A stretch of DNA of 64,000 nucleotides from Phycisphaeraceae bacterium (GCA_019636695.1 JAHBXD010000007.1:1-64000), one strand, 5' to 3'. Counted from the first letter of the stretch, positions 17,705 through 28,166 are shown. Notes: generated from the sequence alone by a model not told the origin. Numbers and translations: made by a program.

Positions 17705-18124
17705 TCAAGCGAGCAGCCGCAAGGCCTGTGCCATCATGGTTTTGGTGGCTTGGGCAGCGGCAACGTTGGCTTCATAGGCTCTTAGGGCTTCCATGGCGTT
17801 GACCTGCTCGGTCACAGGGTCGATGTCGGGCACCATGATGTACCCATCGCCGTCGGTATCAAAGGGGCTTCCAGGCTCCCATTTCGGGCGGAGGGCATCG
17901 TGGTTGATGTGAATGTCGGCGACGTGAACGCCCATGGATCGAGCGGCGGGCGATGTCGCCGAGGGGTTTCCCGGGGCGAACATGACTTCGCGACGGCGGT
18001 AGGGGTCAAATTCGCCCGCTGGGTTGAGGAGAGCATCGCGATTGGCAATATTTGCGCTGATGACCTCCAAGCGGATGCGCTGGGCGATCATGCCGCTGGT
18101 GGAAATGTCAAGTGTGCCGTACAT
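17705..18124 (-). CDS. flgC: Flagellar basal-body rod protein FlgC
   Basis: FlgC is a proximal rod subunit exported by the flagellar secretion system. The 139-residue protein carries the N-terminal rod motif (TSGMIAQRIRLEVISANIAN) and the C-terminal one (DPVTEQVNAMEALRAYEANV). An insertion-like middle part contains a DTDGDGYIMVPD segment that is usual for FlgC (DGYV.MPNV). It lies between flgB and fliE on the same strand. Confidence 0.95.
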   Translation of the reverse strand: MYGTLDISTSGMIAQRIRLEVISANIANRDALLNPAGEFDPYRRREVMFAPGNPSATSPAARSMGVHVADIHINHDALRPKWEPGSPFDTDGDGYIMVPDIDPVTEQVNAMEALRAYEANVAAAQATKTMMAQALRLLA

Positions 18125-18147
18125 GGATTACCCGGGTGTGATTGGGG

Positions 18148-18630
18148 TCAAGCGGTTTCGCGAATGGCGCTTCGGAGGAGATCGACGCGGGTGCGGAGCA
18201 GTTCGGTCGCGAGGCGATGGGCGCCGGCGTTTTCGGCTAGTTTCTGCATTTCGCGTTCGACGCTGCGGTTGTTTCGGTCGTGGAACAGCACGCCGTCAGA
18301 CGGTGTCCGCGGCGCAAGGAATAGTTCGCCCCGGGCATCGGCCTGGAGTTCGCGGGTCGGCTTCCAGGGCAGTTGGCCGAAGGCGCCTCCGGTGCGTTCG
18401 CGTCGGGCCACGATGGCGCGGTCGAGCGTGTGCTGGAACCCCTGGACGCTGACATCAACGGGCCGGAAATCGGGAGTCGAGAGGTTGGCCAAGTTGTGCG
18501 CGATGAGGCGCTGTCGTTGCGCGGTGAAGCGCACGGTCATTTCCAGAGCCGGAATCGCACCCGCGTTGGTGATGCCGTCGATGAGCACGCAAGGCCTTTC
18601 GCAATCGGTGTGCCGTTGGTCGAGCGTCAT
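18148..18630 (-). CDS. flgB: Flagellar basal-body rod protein FlgB
   Basis: FlgB is the most proximal rod protein. The 160-residue product contains the rod N-terminal motif ALEMTVRFTAQRQRLIAHNL, ANLSTPDFRPVDVSVQ, and a C-terminal VEREMQKLAENAGAHRLATE. I choose the ATG at 18630 (MTLDQRHTD), 7 bases after the regulator stop at 18638; the frame upstream of it lies inside the regulator gene. The spacing means flgB is co-transcribed with the sigma-54 activator. Confidence 0.92.
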   Translation of the reverse strand: MTLDQRHTDCERPCVLIDGITNAGAIPALEMTVRFTAQRQRLIAHNLANLSTPDFRPVDVSVQGFQHTLDRAIVARRERTGGAFGQLPWKPTRELQADARGELFLAPRTPSDGVLFHDRNNRSVEREMQKLAENAGAHRLATELLRTRVDLLRSAIRETA

Positions 18631-18637
18631 GCAGGCG

Positions 18638-20155
18638 CTATAACCCGTGCTCGACCAGTTCCTGCTCTTTCCATTTCTTGAGTTTGAGTCCGAGGGTGCG
18701 AACCCCGATCCCAAGCGCATGGGCGGTTCGCTGGCGATGGCCGTTGAACCGGCGAAGGGTGTCGACGATGACCTGACGCTCGATCTCTTCAAGCGGGCGG
18801 ATGGGGCCTTCGTCGGGGTTGTGGACTATGGGGGAGGTGCGTGGGGAGTTTCTGGGCGGCTGATGGTGTGCGCCGTTGCCGTTGTGGGTGTGTGCGTCGA
18901 CAGGCTTCGGCTCGACGAGCGTGCTCGGCGGAGAGATGCTGTAGCCCGCACGAACTGCAAGCAGCCACGGCTCGATCATGTCGCGGGGAATTTCGGCAAG
19001 GTTGCCGCGAGCCTGGGAGAGCACCACGGCACGCTCACAGATGTTCTGTAGTTCGCGCACGTTGCCGGGCCAGTCATAGCCCTGCATCAGGGCTTCGGCC
19101 CCGGCGCTGAATCGCAGCGGAGGGCGGCCTTCACGCCGCGAGATCCGATCGACGAACGCTGCGGCGAGCGTCGGAACGTCTTCAAGGCGGTCGCGCAGGG
19201 GCGGAAGATGGATGGGCAACACGTTGAGGCGGAAGAAGAGATCCTGCCTGAACCCGCCGGAAGAGACGGTGCGCGGCAGATCGCGGTTGCTCGTCGCAAT
19301 GACACGGACGTCCACGCCGATACTCAGGCTCGAACCGACGCGCTCGAAGGTGCGCTCTTGCAGCACGCGAAGCAGTTTCGCCTGTACATGAGGAGAGATT
19401 TCGGAAATCTCATCAAGAAGCAGTGTGCCGCCGTCGGCAAGCTCGAAACGACCCTTTCGCAGCCTTTCGGCGCCGGTGAAAGCGCCGCGTTCGTGACCGA
19501 ACAGCTCGCTTTCCAGCAGCGATTCGGTCAGCGCTGCGCAGTTGACACCGAGGAAGGGTCTGTCTCGGCGTGAACTCAGTTCATGGATCGCCCGGCTGAC
19601 CACTTCTTTGCCTGTGCCGCTTTCACCCATGACCAGGACGTTGCCGTGTGAATCCGCAACCGCGCGAACCTGTTCTTTGACTCTACGCATGGCCGGAGAA
19701 TCACCGAGCAGCCGATCAAGCCCGCCCGTTCCGCCATGGGCGGCACTCTGAGGCTGGCCTGCGGCACGCAGCACGGCGTTCTCTCGCACAACGCGGGCGT
19801 GCGCGATGGCCCTCTTGACGGCGATGATCAGTTCGTCACCTTCAAACGGCTTGGTGATGTAGTCGAACGCGCCGAGTTTGATCGCGCGAACAGCGGTCTC
19901 GATCGTGCCGAATGCCGTCATCAGGACAACCGGAAGGTCTTCGTCAATTCCCCTGAGCTTCTCGAGCAGCTCCAGACCCGTCATGCCCGGCATCTTGAGG
20001 TCAGAGATGACAGCGTCGGGTCGTCGCCGGGCGACGAGATCGAGGGCTTTTTCGGCGCTGTCGGCAGTCATTACACCGAAACCGGCGCGTTGCAATGTCG
20101 CGCCCACGCTGTCGCGCATCATTTCCTTGTCGTCAACCACGAGAACAGTATTCAT
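18638..20155 (-). CDS. Sigma-54-dependent response regulator, flagellar type (FlrC/FleR-like)
   Basis: The 505-residue NtrC-type activator has a receiver domain (1-120) with the phospho-Asp in AVISDLKMPGMTGLELL, a central AAA+ domain with Walker A GESGTGKEVVSRAIHELSS, the sigma-54-contact loop GAFTGA, and Walker B GGTLLLDEISEI, and a C-terminal Fis-type helix-turn-helix (QRTAHALGIGVRTLGLKLKK). It overlaps the upstream kinase gene by 4 bases (ATGA) and is followed 7 bases later by flgB, so it most likely controls flagellar genes. The near-consensus -24/-12 site before flgF at 44595-44613 agrees with this. Confidence 0.93.
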   Translation of the reverse strand: MNTVLVVDDKEMMRDSVGATLQRAGFGVMTADSAEKALDLVARRRPDAVISDLKMPGMTGLELLEKLRGIDEDLPVVLMTAFGTIETAVRAIKLGAFDYITKPFEGDELIIAVKRAIAHARVVRENAVLRAAGQPQSAAHGGTGGLDRLLGDSPAMRRVKEQVRAVADSHGNVLVMGESGTGKEVVSRAIHELSSRRDRPFLGVNCAALTESLLESELFGHERGAFTGAERLRKGRFELADGGTLLLDEISEISPHVQAKLLRVLQERTFERVGSSLSIGVDVRVIATSNRDLPRTVSSGGFRQDLFFRLNVLPIHLPPLRDRLEDVPTLAAAFVDRISRREGRPPLRFSAGAEALMQGYDWPGNVRELQNICERAVVLSQARGNLAEIPRDMIEPWLLAVRAGYSISPPSTLVEPKPVDAHTHNGNGAHHQPPRNSPRTSPIVHNPDEGPIRPLEEIERQVIVDTLRRFNGHRQRTAHALGIGVRTLGLKLKKWKEQELVEHGL

Positions 20156-21117
20156 GCCGCTCGCTCCGCTCCGGCCTGTGCCGGGAAGGTGCCCGCGATG
20201 TCCAACTCCGAACGGCGAAACCGCATGCCGGCGGAGTCTTCCTGCAAGGGCGCAACCGGGAGCACCAGCTCCACCGTTGCGCCACGATCGTCGTTGTTCC
20301 GCACTCGGATCGCGCCTCGGTGCGCATCCATGATCCGGTGCACGATGGCCAGCCCGAGGCCCGTGCCCGTGTGCCTCGTCGTAAAGAACGGGTTGAAAAT
20401 GCGGTCGAGCACGTCGGGCGAAAGGCCCGGACCCGTGTCGGCGATCAGAAGGCTGATTGTGCGCCCGCTTCGACGCACATCGAGGCTCAGGCGGTGGGGG
20501 GGCGGGGCTTCGCGCATCGCTTCAAGCGCATTGCGGATGACATTGACCAGCGCCTGCCGCATCAGGTGCTCATCACAGATTGCCCACGTTGCGCGGCGGC
20601 GGCGGTCGAGGCGTTCGATGGTCAGCCCTTCAGGCGCGAGCGAAGCAAGCGAGGCTTCGAGCGAAGAATCGAGGAGATCGCGAAGATCCACGGGTTCGGC
20701 CTTGATCCGCAGTTCGCGGGAGAAAGCGAGCACATCCTGCACGATCGCTTCGAGTCCGCGCACGGCACGGCCGATTTTGCGGGCTGTGTCGCGCTCGGTC
20801 GGCCGGTCGGCGAGGTCTTCATCGAGCATCCGGGCATACAGCGCGATCGACCCCAGCGGGTTTCTGATTTCGTGGGCAATGCCCGCGGCCATCTCACCCA
20901 GCGCGGCCAGGCGGCGCGATCGTTCAAGCTGGTGATTCGCCTGGCCGAGTTCCTGTTGCAGGCGGGCTACCTCGGCGTGCAGCCGATCATGCGAAGACTG
21001 CAGACGCGCGGTGACATCGTTGAACGCGGTCAGTAGATCGGCAAGGTCTGTCGGCGTAAGCGCCGCTTCAGCGGCGCCGGGTGTCGCAAGAGCACAGACA
21101 GGTTCCGTCGGCATCAT
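20152..21117 (-). CDS. Sensor histidine kinase, flagellar two-component system (FlrB-like)
   Basis: The 321-residue protein has no membrane helix. Residues about 25-75 are a coiled coil, followed by the H box LAALGEMAAGIAHEIRNPLG, an N box (LVNVIRNALEAMREAP), and ATP-lid boxes ADTGPGLSPD and TGTGLGLAIVHRIMDAH. It should autophosphorylate and pass phosphate to the adjacent regulator, with which it overlaps by 4 bases. It also overlaps the gene upstream (21114-21117). The lack of an input domain other than the coiled coil suggests that it senses an intracellular state such as flagellar assembly. Confidence 0.9.
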   Translation of the reverse strand: MMPTEPVCALATPGAAEAALTPTDLADLLTAFNDVTARLQSSHDRLHAEVARLQQELGQANHQLERSRRLAALGEMAAGIAHEIRNPLGSIALYARMLDEDLADRPTERDTARKIGRAVRGLEAIVQDVLAFSRELRIKAEPVDLRDLLDSSLEASLASLAPEGLTIERLDRRRRATWAICDEHLMRQALVNVIRNALEAMREAPPPHRLSLDVRRSGRTISLLIADTGPGLSPDVLDRIFNPFFTTRHTGTGLGLAIVHRIMDAHRGAIRVRNNDDRGATVELVLPVAPLQEDSAGMRFRRSELDIAGTFPAQAGAERAA

Positions 21118-21587
21118 GCCTCCTGATCCTGAAATCGCGGCGAGTTCGGCGCGGCCGGGGCATAGCCTCGCGTCGCGGTTCGCGCGCGGAAAATTTCGGC
21201 CAATTCGCGGGCCATGGTTTCACGTCGCGATTCGAGAAGCCGGTGCTGTTCGGCATCGCGATCAGAGATGACTGCTGCGAGCGTGCGGCAGGCGGCGAGC
21301 GTGTCTCGCACTCGGTGGGCATCCTCCGGGCAGAGCGTGCGTAAGGCATATTCGGTCGCATCGCGCCCGGCCGGGAGCGAGCCGTCGGTCGCCAGGATCG
21401 CATCGACAAGCACCTGTCGTCGGGCAACAAGTTCAGCGAGTTCATCGCCGGGCTGGTTGTCGCTCGCGCAAAGTCGAGCCAGTTCGAGGCTGAGCGCATC
21501 GAGCGATTCAAAAAGCGCATGAAGTCTTTGTGCGCGCTCGACGAGCGATTCAGCGGAGGGCGGAATTGACGCGGGAGTGCTGGGCAT
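21114..21587 (-). CDS. Helical protein, possible FlgN-like flagellar export chaperone
   Basis: The 157-residue protein is almost entirely alpha-helical and charged (LVERAQRLHALFESLDALSL, ELARLCASDNQPGDELAELV). Its length and helical content fit FlgN-type chaperones, which bind hook-associated proteins and can signal export status. It is wedged between a TPR gene and the flagellar kinase, overlapping the kinase start by 4 bases (ATGATG). The FlgN assignment rests on context and size; another regulator that feeds the kinase is equally possible. Confidence 0.55.
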   Translation of the reverse strand: MPSTPASIPPSAESLVERAQRLHALFESLDALSLELARLCASDNQPGDELAELVARRQVLVDAILATDGSLPAGRDATEYALRTLCPEDAHRVRDTLAACRTLAAVISDRDAEQHRLLESRRETMARELAEIFRARTATRGYAPAAPNSPRFQDQEA

Positions 21588-21598
21588 GCGATGTCCGA

Positions 21599-24070
21599 TC
21601 AGTCTCTCGAACCTCCTTGCGCGTACAGGCGACTTGAAGACTCAAGCCAACGCTCCCAGTCCGTGCGGCTCATGGGAAGATGCGGGTCATCCCACACTTC
21701 GTCGGGGAGTGAGTGGAAAAAGCGGCGGGCGCGGCTGTTGCTGGCACGAGCACGCTCAAAATCGCCCTGCTCGACATAGGCGTTGACTATCTGCACCAAC
21801 GCGGCAAGCGATGCGGGGTCTTTCGGATACCGGTCGTATGCGGCGTCATAAAACCTGATCGCCGCGGCATGGTCACCCAGGTCAAAAGCGCAGGCCCCGC
21901 GGAAGAAATAGGCGTTGCGAAGGCTTTCCCGCTCGAGTCGCGTGCGCCGGCGATCGTCCTTGGCTTCCAAGCCCTCGATGACAAGGGTGTATACCTGCAA
22001 CGACTCGGTCAGGCGGCTGTGGCGCTCGGCTTCCAGGGTGCTCCGTTGCGATTCCGGAAGCGAACCCGCGAGCAGATCGCCGAGTTCGCCGCCGCCGAGT
22101 CGGAGCGAGTCGGCCAGGCGATATCGGATCATGTGGGTTTCGGGATCGTCGGGGAAGCGGGTGAGGGCTTCGCGGAGGCGCTCGATTGCGCGAGGATATG
22201 CCCCCGTGCGGTAGTAATAGGCCCCGAGCTCGACCAGCCCATCGCGGAAGGCGCGTGTCGCGGGATCGACCACAATGCGGCCGTCAACCACCGCCAGCAG
22301 CAGGCGTTCGGCTTCGATGTCGTTGGTCGGGTCGGCATCTAGAATGTACGACTGCGCCAGTGGGACGTAACTGGCGTCTCCCCACGGGCCGGCGCCCTTG
22401 GCGCTGCGATCGTTGCGATCTTCGATCAGCCCACGATAGAAATCAGCAGCCACGCCGTATTCGCCGCGGGCACGAAACGCCTGTCCGAGTCGGAAGCGAG
22501 CCTCTGCACGACGGGCATCGTCGGGGAATGAGGACAGAAACTCCTGGAAATTGGCGATTGCTTCCTCCAGATCACCGGCCAGGTCGTAACTGTCGGCGGC
22601 GAGCCAGATGCTTCGGCCATAGGCCTCGTTGTCAGAGACAGCGACGCTGGTTGCGTGACGCCGAGCGTAACTCGCTGCGGCGACAAGATGGCGTCGGGCT
22701 TCTTCGCGAGTGGCCGGGTCGAGGTCTTCCAGGCCGACGCTCTGTCCTGCGTCGGTGCGCCTTCCATGTTCGCGCATGCGATCGGCCAACGATCGATGTG
22801 CAATCGACATGGTGAGCAGAATTTGCTCCGGGCGCTCGGCCCCGGCGTAAAGCTGATCGGCGATCGAGGCATATTCCAGCGCGTTGTCGAGGTCTCCCTG
22901 TTCGGCGCATTGCCGTGAACGGCTCAACAGGCTTTGGCCGACGTTCTCGGCATCAACGCCTGGGTGCCTGCGGCCGGATTTCAGTTCGGAAGTGAGGCGG
23001 CGATATGCCTCGAGCGAAGGACGGATATTGCCGAGAAGGGCCTCGGCTTCAGCAAGGCCGAGCAGCGCGGGGAGAAGTTCATCTCCACCGCTCATTTCTT
23101 CGACGATCACACTGAAACGCGTGCGTGCCGCGGCCGTGTCTCCTCGCGCCTGTTCAATCCATGCGCGCAGCAGGGCGATTCGCGCGGCCCCCGGTGCTGT
23201 CGGCGGCATGACCTCTTCAGCGCGGGAAATCTGCCGCAGGGCCGATTCGATCGCACCGGTTTCGAGATATGCCTCGCTGAGAAGGCCGTAGATGGGCGCC
23301 AGTTCGGCCGCTTGTACACTCTCGAATCGCTGCACTTCGCGCAGGATCTTGGCGATCGCATCTTCTGCGTAGCCCTGGTCGATCAATGCGCGGGCTTGCC
23401 GATCAAGCGCCCAGATGCGCTGATCGGCATCCAGGCCCGGCTGGGCGAGGTATTCCGAGATCAGGCGCAGGGCCAACTCTCGATCCCCTCGACGTGAAGC
23501 AAGCTCACGATCGACCGCCCGTTTGAGAAGTTCGAGCCGACGAGAGTGCTGGCCCTCGGGAAGGCGGCGGCCGATCTCCAGCGCTTCCTGCGTGCGTCCG
23601 AGCGAGAGCAACGTGTCTGCCCGGGCGAACAGGTCAGAAGGGGCGAGCGTTGCGCCGGCCTCTTCCGCCTGCTTGAGCGTCGCCAAGATGCGTTCGTGGT
23701 TTTCCGTGCGGCTGATTCCCAGATTCTGCTGCCCGAGATACAGCGCGCGGGCGAGTGTCAGTTTGAAGGCGGCTTCCTGCTCAGGGCGGAGCTTCTTGGC
23801 CGTCGCGAATGGCAGGAGCTTTTCGTTGAGATACTTCAGCGCATCCTGATACTCGTGCCTTTCCACCATTCGCCCTGCGGTGCGGAGCATGGCATCCACC
23901 GGCGGCTCAGGGCGATGAAGCACGGCCACCATCAGCGCTCCGCCGAGCAGAGCGACCGACCCGACAAGCGCCGGCACCTGCCACAATTGCCGCCAACCCG
24001 GGAGTGGGCGCTCTCCCTGAGGGTGCGGCTCGGGCGCATCGGGCAACGTGGCCTGGTCCACTTCGGACAC
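21599..24070 (-). CDS. Membrane-anchored TPR protein
   Basis: The 823-residue protein has a short cytoplasmic N-terminus, one membrane helix (about residues 33-52, VPALVGSVALLGGALMVAVL), and then about 750 residues of tetratricopeptide-like repeats (examples: EYQDALKYLNEKLLPFATAK, GDLEEAIANFQEFLSSFPDD, TGAYPRAIERLREALTRFPD, DHAAAIRFYDAAYDRYPKD). It is the first gene of a series that runs on into the FlgN-like protein, kinase, regulator and flgBC-fliE, with a gap of 11 bases to the next gene. It could be a scaffold for envelope or flagellar assembly; no enzyme domain is seen. Confidence 0.8.
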   Translation of the reverse strand: MSEVDQATLPDAPEPHPQGERPLPGWRQLWQVPALVGSVALLGGALMVAVLHRPEPPVDAMLRTAGRMVERHEYQDALKYLNEKLLPFATAKKLRPEQEAAFKLTLARALYLGQQNLGISRTENHERILATLKQAEEAGATLAPSDLFARADTLLSLGRTQEALEIGRRLPEGQHSRRLELLKRAVDRELASRRGDRELALRLISEYLAQPGLDADQRIWALDRQARALIDQGYAEDAIAKILREVQRFESVQAAELAPIYGLLSEAYLETGAIESALRQISRAEEVMPPTAPGAARIALLRAWIEQARGDTAAARTRFSVIVEEMSGGDELLPALLGLAEAEALLGNIRPSLEAYRRLTSELKSGRRHPGVDAENVGQSLLSRSRQCAEQGDLDNALEYASIADQLYAGAERPEQILLTMSIAHRSLADRMREHGRRTDAGQSVGLEDLDPATREEARRHLVAAASYARRHATSVAVSDNEAYGRSIWLAADSYDLAGDLEEAIANFQEFLSSFPDDARRAEARFRLGQAFRARGEYGVAADFYRGLIEDRNDRSAKGAGPWGDASYVPLAQSYILDADPTNDIEAERLLLAVVDGRIVVDPATRAFRDGLVELGAYYYRTGAYPRAIERLREALTRFPDDPETHMIRYRLADSLRLGGGELGDLLAGSLPESQRSTLEAERHSRLTESLQVYTLVIEGLEAKDDRRRTRLERESLRNAYFFRGACAFDLGDHAAAIRFYDAAYDRYPKDPASLAALVQIVNAYVEQGDFERARASNSRARRFFHSLPDEVWDDPHLPMSRTDWERWLESSSRLYAQGGSRD

Positions 24071-24231
24071 GCGCGAAGATCCTCCTGATCGACCGGGCCG
24101 ACTCCTTCGGCCGGGGCGTGAAACGCCGGAATCTGTCTATCGGCTCATGAGATAGCGCAAACTTGACCGGTCGCGGCAACTTTGGCCGCCGAATCCCCTG
24201 AATAGGTGCCTGGTTTTCGGGAATTCCCGAG

Positions 24232-25932
24232 TCAGCCCCGTGATGGAGGGTGTTCATCGTCCTTGGTCGGTCGAGAGGCATCCTCGGGCTGCTCTGGGGG
24301 GTGGATGCCGACCACAACGATCGTGCCGGCGAGCGCATCGCCGCGATGGCGCAGGTTGGGGTCGAACAGCCCGGCAAGTGCCAGGGGAGGGACGAGCCAT
24401 TTGCACAGGTTTCTGATGAGCGAGCCTGCAAGCGTGGGAACGCGGCCTGATCCGTCGATGCGTGTGACGCCGCCGCCGAAGAGCCACTTTCCGGGAGTTC
24501 TTCCTCGCCATGATTCGAGGACAGTCGAACCGAGCGCGCCGACAAGAAGCATAACCGGGAGGCCCCAAGGGTTTTCAACCTGTGAGGTCAGGGCACGGGT
24601 CGTGAGAATTTCGCTCGTGGGCACGCCAAGCAGGAGCGAAGTGATCCAGCCCGCGAGCAGCACGTCGATGACGAAGGCAAGCAGTCGAGGCAGGGGGGGC
24701 ATCAACGCCGTGCCGGGGGGGATCGTGATCGTCCGGTCGGCGCCGGCGTTTCGGAACAGGAACACAAAGACCAAGGCCACGCCGGCGAGCATCAGGAGTG
24801 CGAGCGATCGCAGTTCGACGTCGGAAAGCGGGCCGGAGAGCCGACCGGGACCGTCGTACCACACGCGGCCTGAGATTGCGGACAACTCGATAATCCGGGG
24901 TGTTGTCCCAGATCGCGAACTTGTGTCTACCCAGACGACGGCGATGCGATCGACATCGTGGAGAGGAGCAAAGGCCGGGCGTGCGTCCAGCCCTTCGAGC
25001 GTTGCCAGTGCGCGCACATCGCGCGAGCCATGCCTGTAGAGGGTGAGTGCTCCGGACTCAGCCTCAACGGCCGAGACAAGTCCTCCCCCGATCCACCAGG
25101 CATCAAGCAGGTTGTCGGCCGATGGCGAAGCCAGTCGGACAACTGTCCAGAGCGCCGATATTGCGACCTCGGGCCGGGGCAACGGGGTCAGCGGATCGAC
25201 CGGCCCATCTGCCGCAGGCGGATGCGTGACGCGGCGATCCAGCGATCCGAGAAAGAGTTCAAGTCGGTCGGGTAGATTCCAGCACGCCACCGCTACGCCA
25301 TCGGGGTGCGGCATCACCTTGATTCGCGCGTTTGGCGTGATGACCAGTCCTGGAGGCAACGGCACTTCGCGCCAGGCATCGAGCGCAAGCACGAACAACC
25401 GGCCTTGGCCGTGCGTGCCGGGCATAGGTTCGTCGTGCAGCAAGGCGACGAGGCCCGCCGGGGTTGCTGCCATGCCGACCAAGTCACCCTGAGGGGGAAT
25501 GGCGGGGTGGTTGGTCAGTCTTCCGATCGCGTTGTAGACCCACAGCGAAGCATCATGCTCGCGGGTCGCGGAGATGGAGAGCACGCGGCGTGGTCCGGGG
25601 AGTGAAGATTGTCGTGCTCTCGCGTCGGCGAGTCGGCCGAACGCCATGTAGGCGGTTTGGCCGGTCGCGGCGAGAGCAAGCGGCGGTTCGGCAAGAGAGG
25701 TCACCCGCCTGAGGGAGCCTTCAGGAGCGCCTGCAAGACCGGATGGGCTTGTAGCGCGGGGCGGAAGATGGAAGAGCACCGCGTCGGAGGCATCGGTCGC
25801 AAGGACGACCCATCCGTGGCCGCCGGGCGCAGCGGCCTGTGTCGCTGCGGGCAGGGCCGCGAAAGCCGCGAGCATGAGGGCGAGGAGCACTCGAAGCACG
25901 TGCGTTTCCGGAAGGGCGGCGATGCGAATCAA
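24232..25932 (-). CDS. RDD family membrane protein with large periplasmic domain
   Basis: The 566-residue protein starts with a signal or anchor helix ([20 protein letters not shown]). A beta-rich domain of about 350 residues follows, with repeated WD-like or kelch-like strands ([29 protein letters not shown]). After a helix (about 385-402) comes a C-terminal RDD domain with [20 protein letters not shown] and [19 protein letters not shown] proteins are membrane modules of poorly defined function, some linked to ion transport. The start ATG overlaps the rho stop codon (ATGA at 25929-25932), so translation is coupled to rho. Confidence 0.85.
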   Translation of the reverse strand: MIRIAALPETHVLRVLLALMLAAFAALPAATQAAAPGGHGWVVLATDASDAVLFHLPPRATSPSGLAGAPEGSLRRVTSLAEPPLALAATGQTAYMAFGRLADARARQSSLPGPRRVLSISATREHDASLWVYNAIGRLTNHPAIPPQGDLVGMAATPAGLVALLHDEPMPGTHGQGRLFVLALDAWREVPLPPGLVITPNARIKVMPHPDGVAVACWNLPDRLELFLGSLDRRVTHPPAADGPVDPLTPLPRPEVAISALWTVVRLASPSADNLLDAWWIGGGLVSAVEAESGALTLYRHGSRDVRALATLEGLDARPAFAPLHDVDRIAVVWVDTSSRSGTTPRIIELSAISGRVWYDGPGRLSGPLSDVELRSLALLMLAGVALVFVFLFRNAGADRTITIPPGTALMPPLPRLLAFVIDVLLAGWITSLLLGVPTSEILTTRALTSQVENPWGLPVMLLVGALGSTVLESWRGRTPGKWLFGGGVTRIDGSGRVPTLAGSLIRNLCKWLVPPLALAGLFDPNLRHRGDALAGTIVVVGIHPPEQPEDASRPTKDDEHPPSRG

Positions 25933-27923
25933 CCGAGCGCCATGGTCATCAGGAACTCGGCGTTGGACTTGACCTTGCCGAGGCGATTTTTGAGCAGTTC
26001 CATCGCCTCGACGACATTCATATCGCTCAGCACCTTGCGCAGGCGGTGCACCAGTTCCAGTTCCTTGCGATCGAGCAGCAGCTCTTCGCGGCGGGTGCCG
26101 CTCGCGGCGACATCGATCGCGGGCCAGATGCGTTTGTCGACAAGACGACGGTCGAGGTGCAGCTCGCTGTTGCCGGTGCCTTTGAACTCTTCGAAGATGA
26201 CTTCGTCCATTTTCGAGCCGGTATCGACCAGCGCGGTGCCGATGATGGTGAGGCTTCCGCCGTTTTCAATCGCGCGGGCCGCACCGAAGAATTTCTTGGG
26301 CCGTTGCAGGGCATTGGAATCCAGGCCGCCGGTCATGATCTTGCCGGAATGCGGCATTTCCGCGTTATACGCGCGGGCGAGGCGCGTAATCGAATCAAGC
26401 AGAATCACGACGTGATCGCCGAATTCGACCATCCGCTTGGCCTTTTCGATCACTACTTCGGCGACCTGCACGTGACGATTGCTCTGTTCGTCGAAGGTGC
26501 TGGCGACGACCTCCACGCCTTCTGCGACGTTGCGCCGGAAGTCGGTCACTTCCTCGGGGCGCTCGTCGACCAGCAGCACGATGATCTTGACATCGGTGTA
26601 GTTCTTGCTGATGGCCTTGGTGATTTTCTGGAGAAGCACCGTCTTGCCCGTTCGCGGCGGGGCCACGATCAGCATGCGCTGCCCCATGCCGATCGGCGTG
26701 ACAATGTCGATGATACGGCATTCGATCTGGTCGGGTGTGGTCTCCAGCACCAGGCGCTTTTCCGGATGCATCGGCGTCAGGTCTTCAAAGTTCACGATCT
26801 TCTGGATCGACTGCGGCTCGCGGCCGTTGACGCGCTCGACCCGAAGCAGCGCAAAATAACGCTCGCTCTCCTTCGGCGGGCGGATCGCTCCCTTCACGAT
26901 CATGCCGCGGCGGAGGCCGAAACGGCGGATCTGCGAGGGTGACACATAGATGTCATCCGGCCCGGGAAGGTAGCTCTGCTCCGGCGAACGCAGGAAGCCG
27001 AACCCATCGGGCATGATCTCCAGCGTGCCTTCACCGAACATCAGGCCCTGCTTCATCGCGCGGGCCTTGAGAATCTTGAAGATCAGATCCTGCTTCGGAA
27101 CCTGGTGAACGTCGGTCAGCCCTTCCTTCTCGGCGACCGTGATCAGTTCTTCCATCTCCATTCGCTGGAGTTGCGAGATAGTGACGCTGTCGCCCGTCGT
27201 CTGGGCATTGGCGATCATCTTCTCAAGTTCGGCGGCTTCTCGCTCAAGTTCTTCATCGCTGGGGAGCGTGTGGTCTGCCCAGTGGTGGGGGCGCTGACCG
27301 TGGCTCGGGCCGCCCATGCCGCCACCCATGCCTCCGCCCATCCCCATGCCGCCACGTTTCTTCTTGCGCTTCCGGCGACCCATCCGGTCGTCGCCCTGTC
27401 CCATCGATGAACCTTGCGACGATCCACCGTGACCGCCCTGCGGGCGATAGTCCGGACGATCGTTGCGCTGGTCGTGCGGCCGATCGTGATAGGAACCTGA
27501 GCGGGGGGCCGGTGGCTGCTGTTGTTGCGGAGGAGGCGAGGATTGCGGAGGCGCTGCCGCTCCAGCAGCAGGCGTCGAGTTGGCAGGTCGATGTGCAGCC
27601 GGTCCCGAGGCGCCGTCCAGAACAGGGAACCCCCCCTTGGCGGGCGGCGTGCCGCCTTCTGTCCGGCGGGGATCCGCGGCAGGGCGAGCATCGGCTTTGG
27701 GCGATTCGGGTCTGGGCTGCGGGCGAGCATCGGGCCGAGCTTCGGGCTTGGCCTCGCCGGACTTTGCGGCGGCTTTGGTCTCGGCAGCTGGACGCGAGGG
27801 CGTGGCCTTCGGTGGGCTATCGGCAGCCTTCTTTGCTGTCGATCGAGGACGTCGAGCACGAGAAGTGCTTGAGTCGCCATCGGTCTTCGAGGAATCATCC
27901 ACGACGTTAGGTGCTTTGGCCAT
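25929..27923 (-). CDS. rho: Transcription termination factor Rho with long disordered N-terminal extension
   Basis: Rho is the ring helicase that ends transcription. The C-terminal 420 residues are canonical: a Rho N-terminal helix motif ([20 protein letters not shown]), an RNA-binding cold-shock fold ([29 protein letters not shown]), Walker A in [20 protein letters not shown], and Walker B in [16 protein letters not shown]. The first roughly 230 residues are low-complexity: Ala/Lys/Pro-rich, then Gln/Pro-rich, then an RG- and Met/Gly-rich part ([20 protein letters not shown]). Such inserts occur in Rho of several high-GC phyla and are linked to RNA binding or condensate formation. It is translationally coupled to the RDD gene downstream. 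Confidence 0.96.
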   Translation of the reverse strand: MAKAPNVVDDSSKTDGDSSTSRARRPRSTAKKAADSPPKATPSRPAAETKAAAKSGEAKPEARPDARPQPRPESPKADARPAADPRRTEGGTPPAKGGFPVLDGASGPAAHRPANSTPAAGAAAPPQSSPPPQQQQPPAPRSGSYHDRPHDQRNDRPDYRPQGGHGGSSQGSSMGQGDDRMGRRKRKKKRGGMGMGGGMGGGMGGPSHGQRPHHWADHTLPSDEELEREAAELEKMIANAQTTGDSVTISQLQRMEMEELITVAEKEGLTDVHQVPKQDLIFKILKARAMKQGLMFGEGTLEIMPDGFGFLRSPEQSYLPGPDDIYVSPSQIRRFGLRRGMIVKGAIRPPKESERYFALLRVERVNGREPQSIQKIVNFEDLTPMHPEKRLVLETTPDQIECRIIDIVTPIGMGQRMLIVAPPRTGKTVLLQKITKAISKNYTDVKIIVLLVDERPEEVTDFRRNVAEGVEVVASTFDEQSNRHVQVAEVVIEKAKRMVEFGDHVVILLDSITRLARAYNAEMPHSGKIMTGGLDSNALQRPKKFFGAARAIENGGSLTIIGTALVDTGSKMDEVIFEEFKGTGNSELHLDRRLVDKRIWPAIDVAASGTRREELLLDRKELELVHRLRKVLSDMNVVEAMELLKNRLGKVKSNAEFLMTMALG

Positions 27924-28166
27924 GTCAGCCGGTTCCTGCTGTCAGCGTCGGGTCCGGAGGAGATCCGGCACCGCCTCGCCATGCGTGCGTGGGCTTGACG
28001 CCGAAATGATGCGCCAACGGGGGTCGCCCAGACGGTGGGCGGTATTGATCGTCGGCGAGATTGATCGTGCAGTTGGTGCGCCCCGCAGGTGCGAGGGCGA
28101 AAGCGGCTTGCCTTACAGCAGCCCGTAAACCGGAGCTACCGTCTTCAAGCAGCTTGTTCAGAAGCC

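Noticed and set aside
24141-24170. FliA-type (sigma-28) promoter before the TPR-flagellar operon (GCCGATAG with TCAAGTTT upstream, minus strand)
   Set aside because: The -10 block is good, but the spacing to the -35-like block is 3 bases too long.
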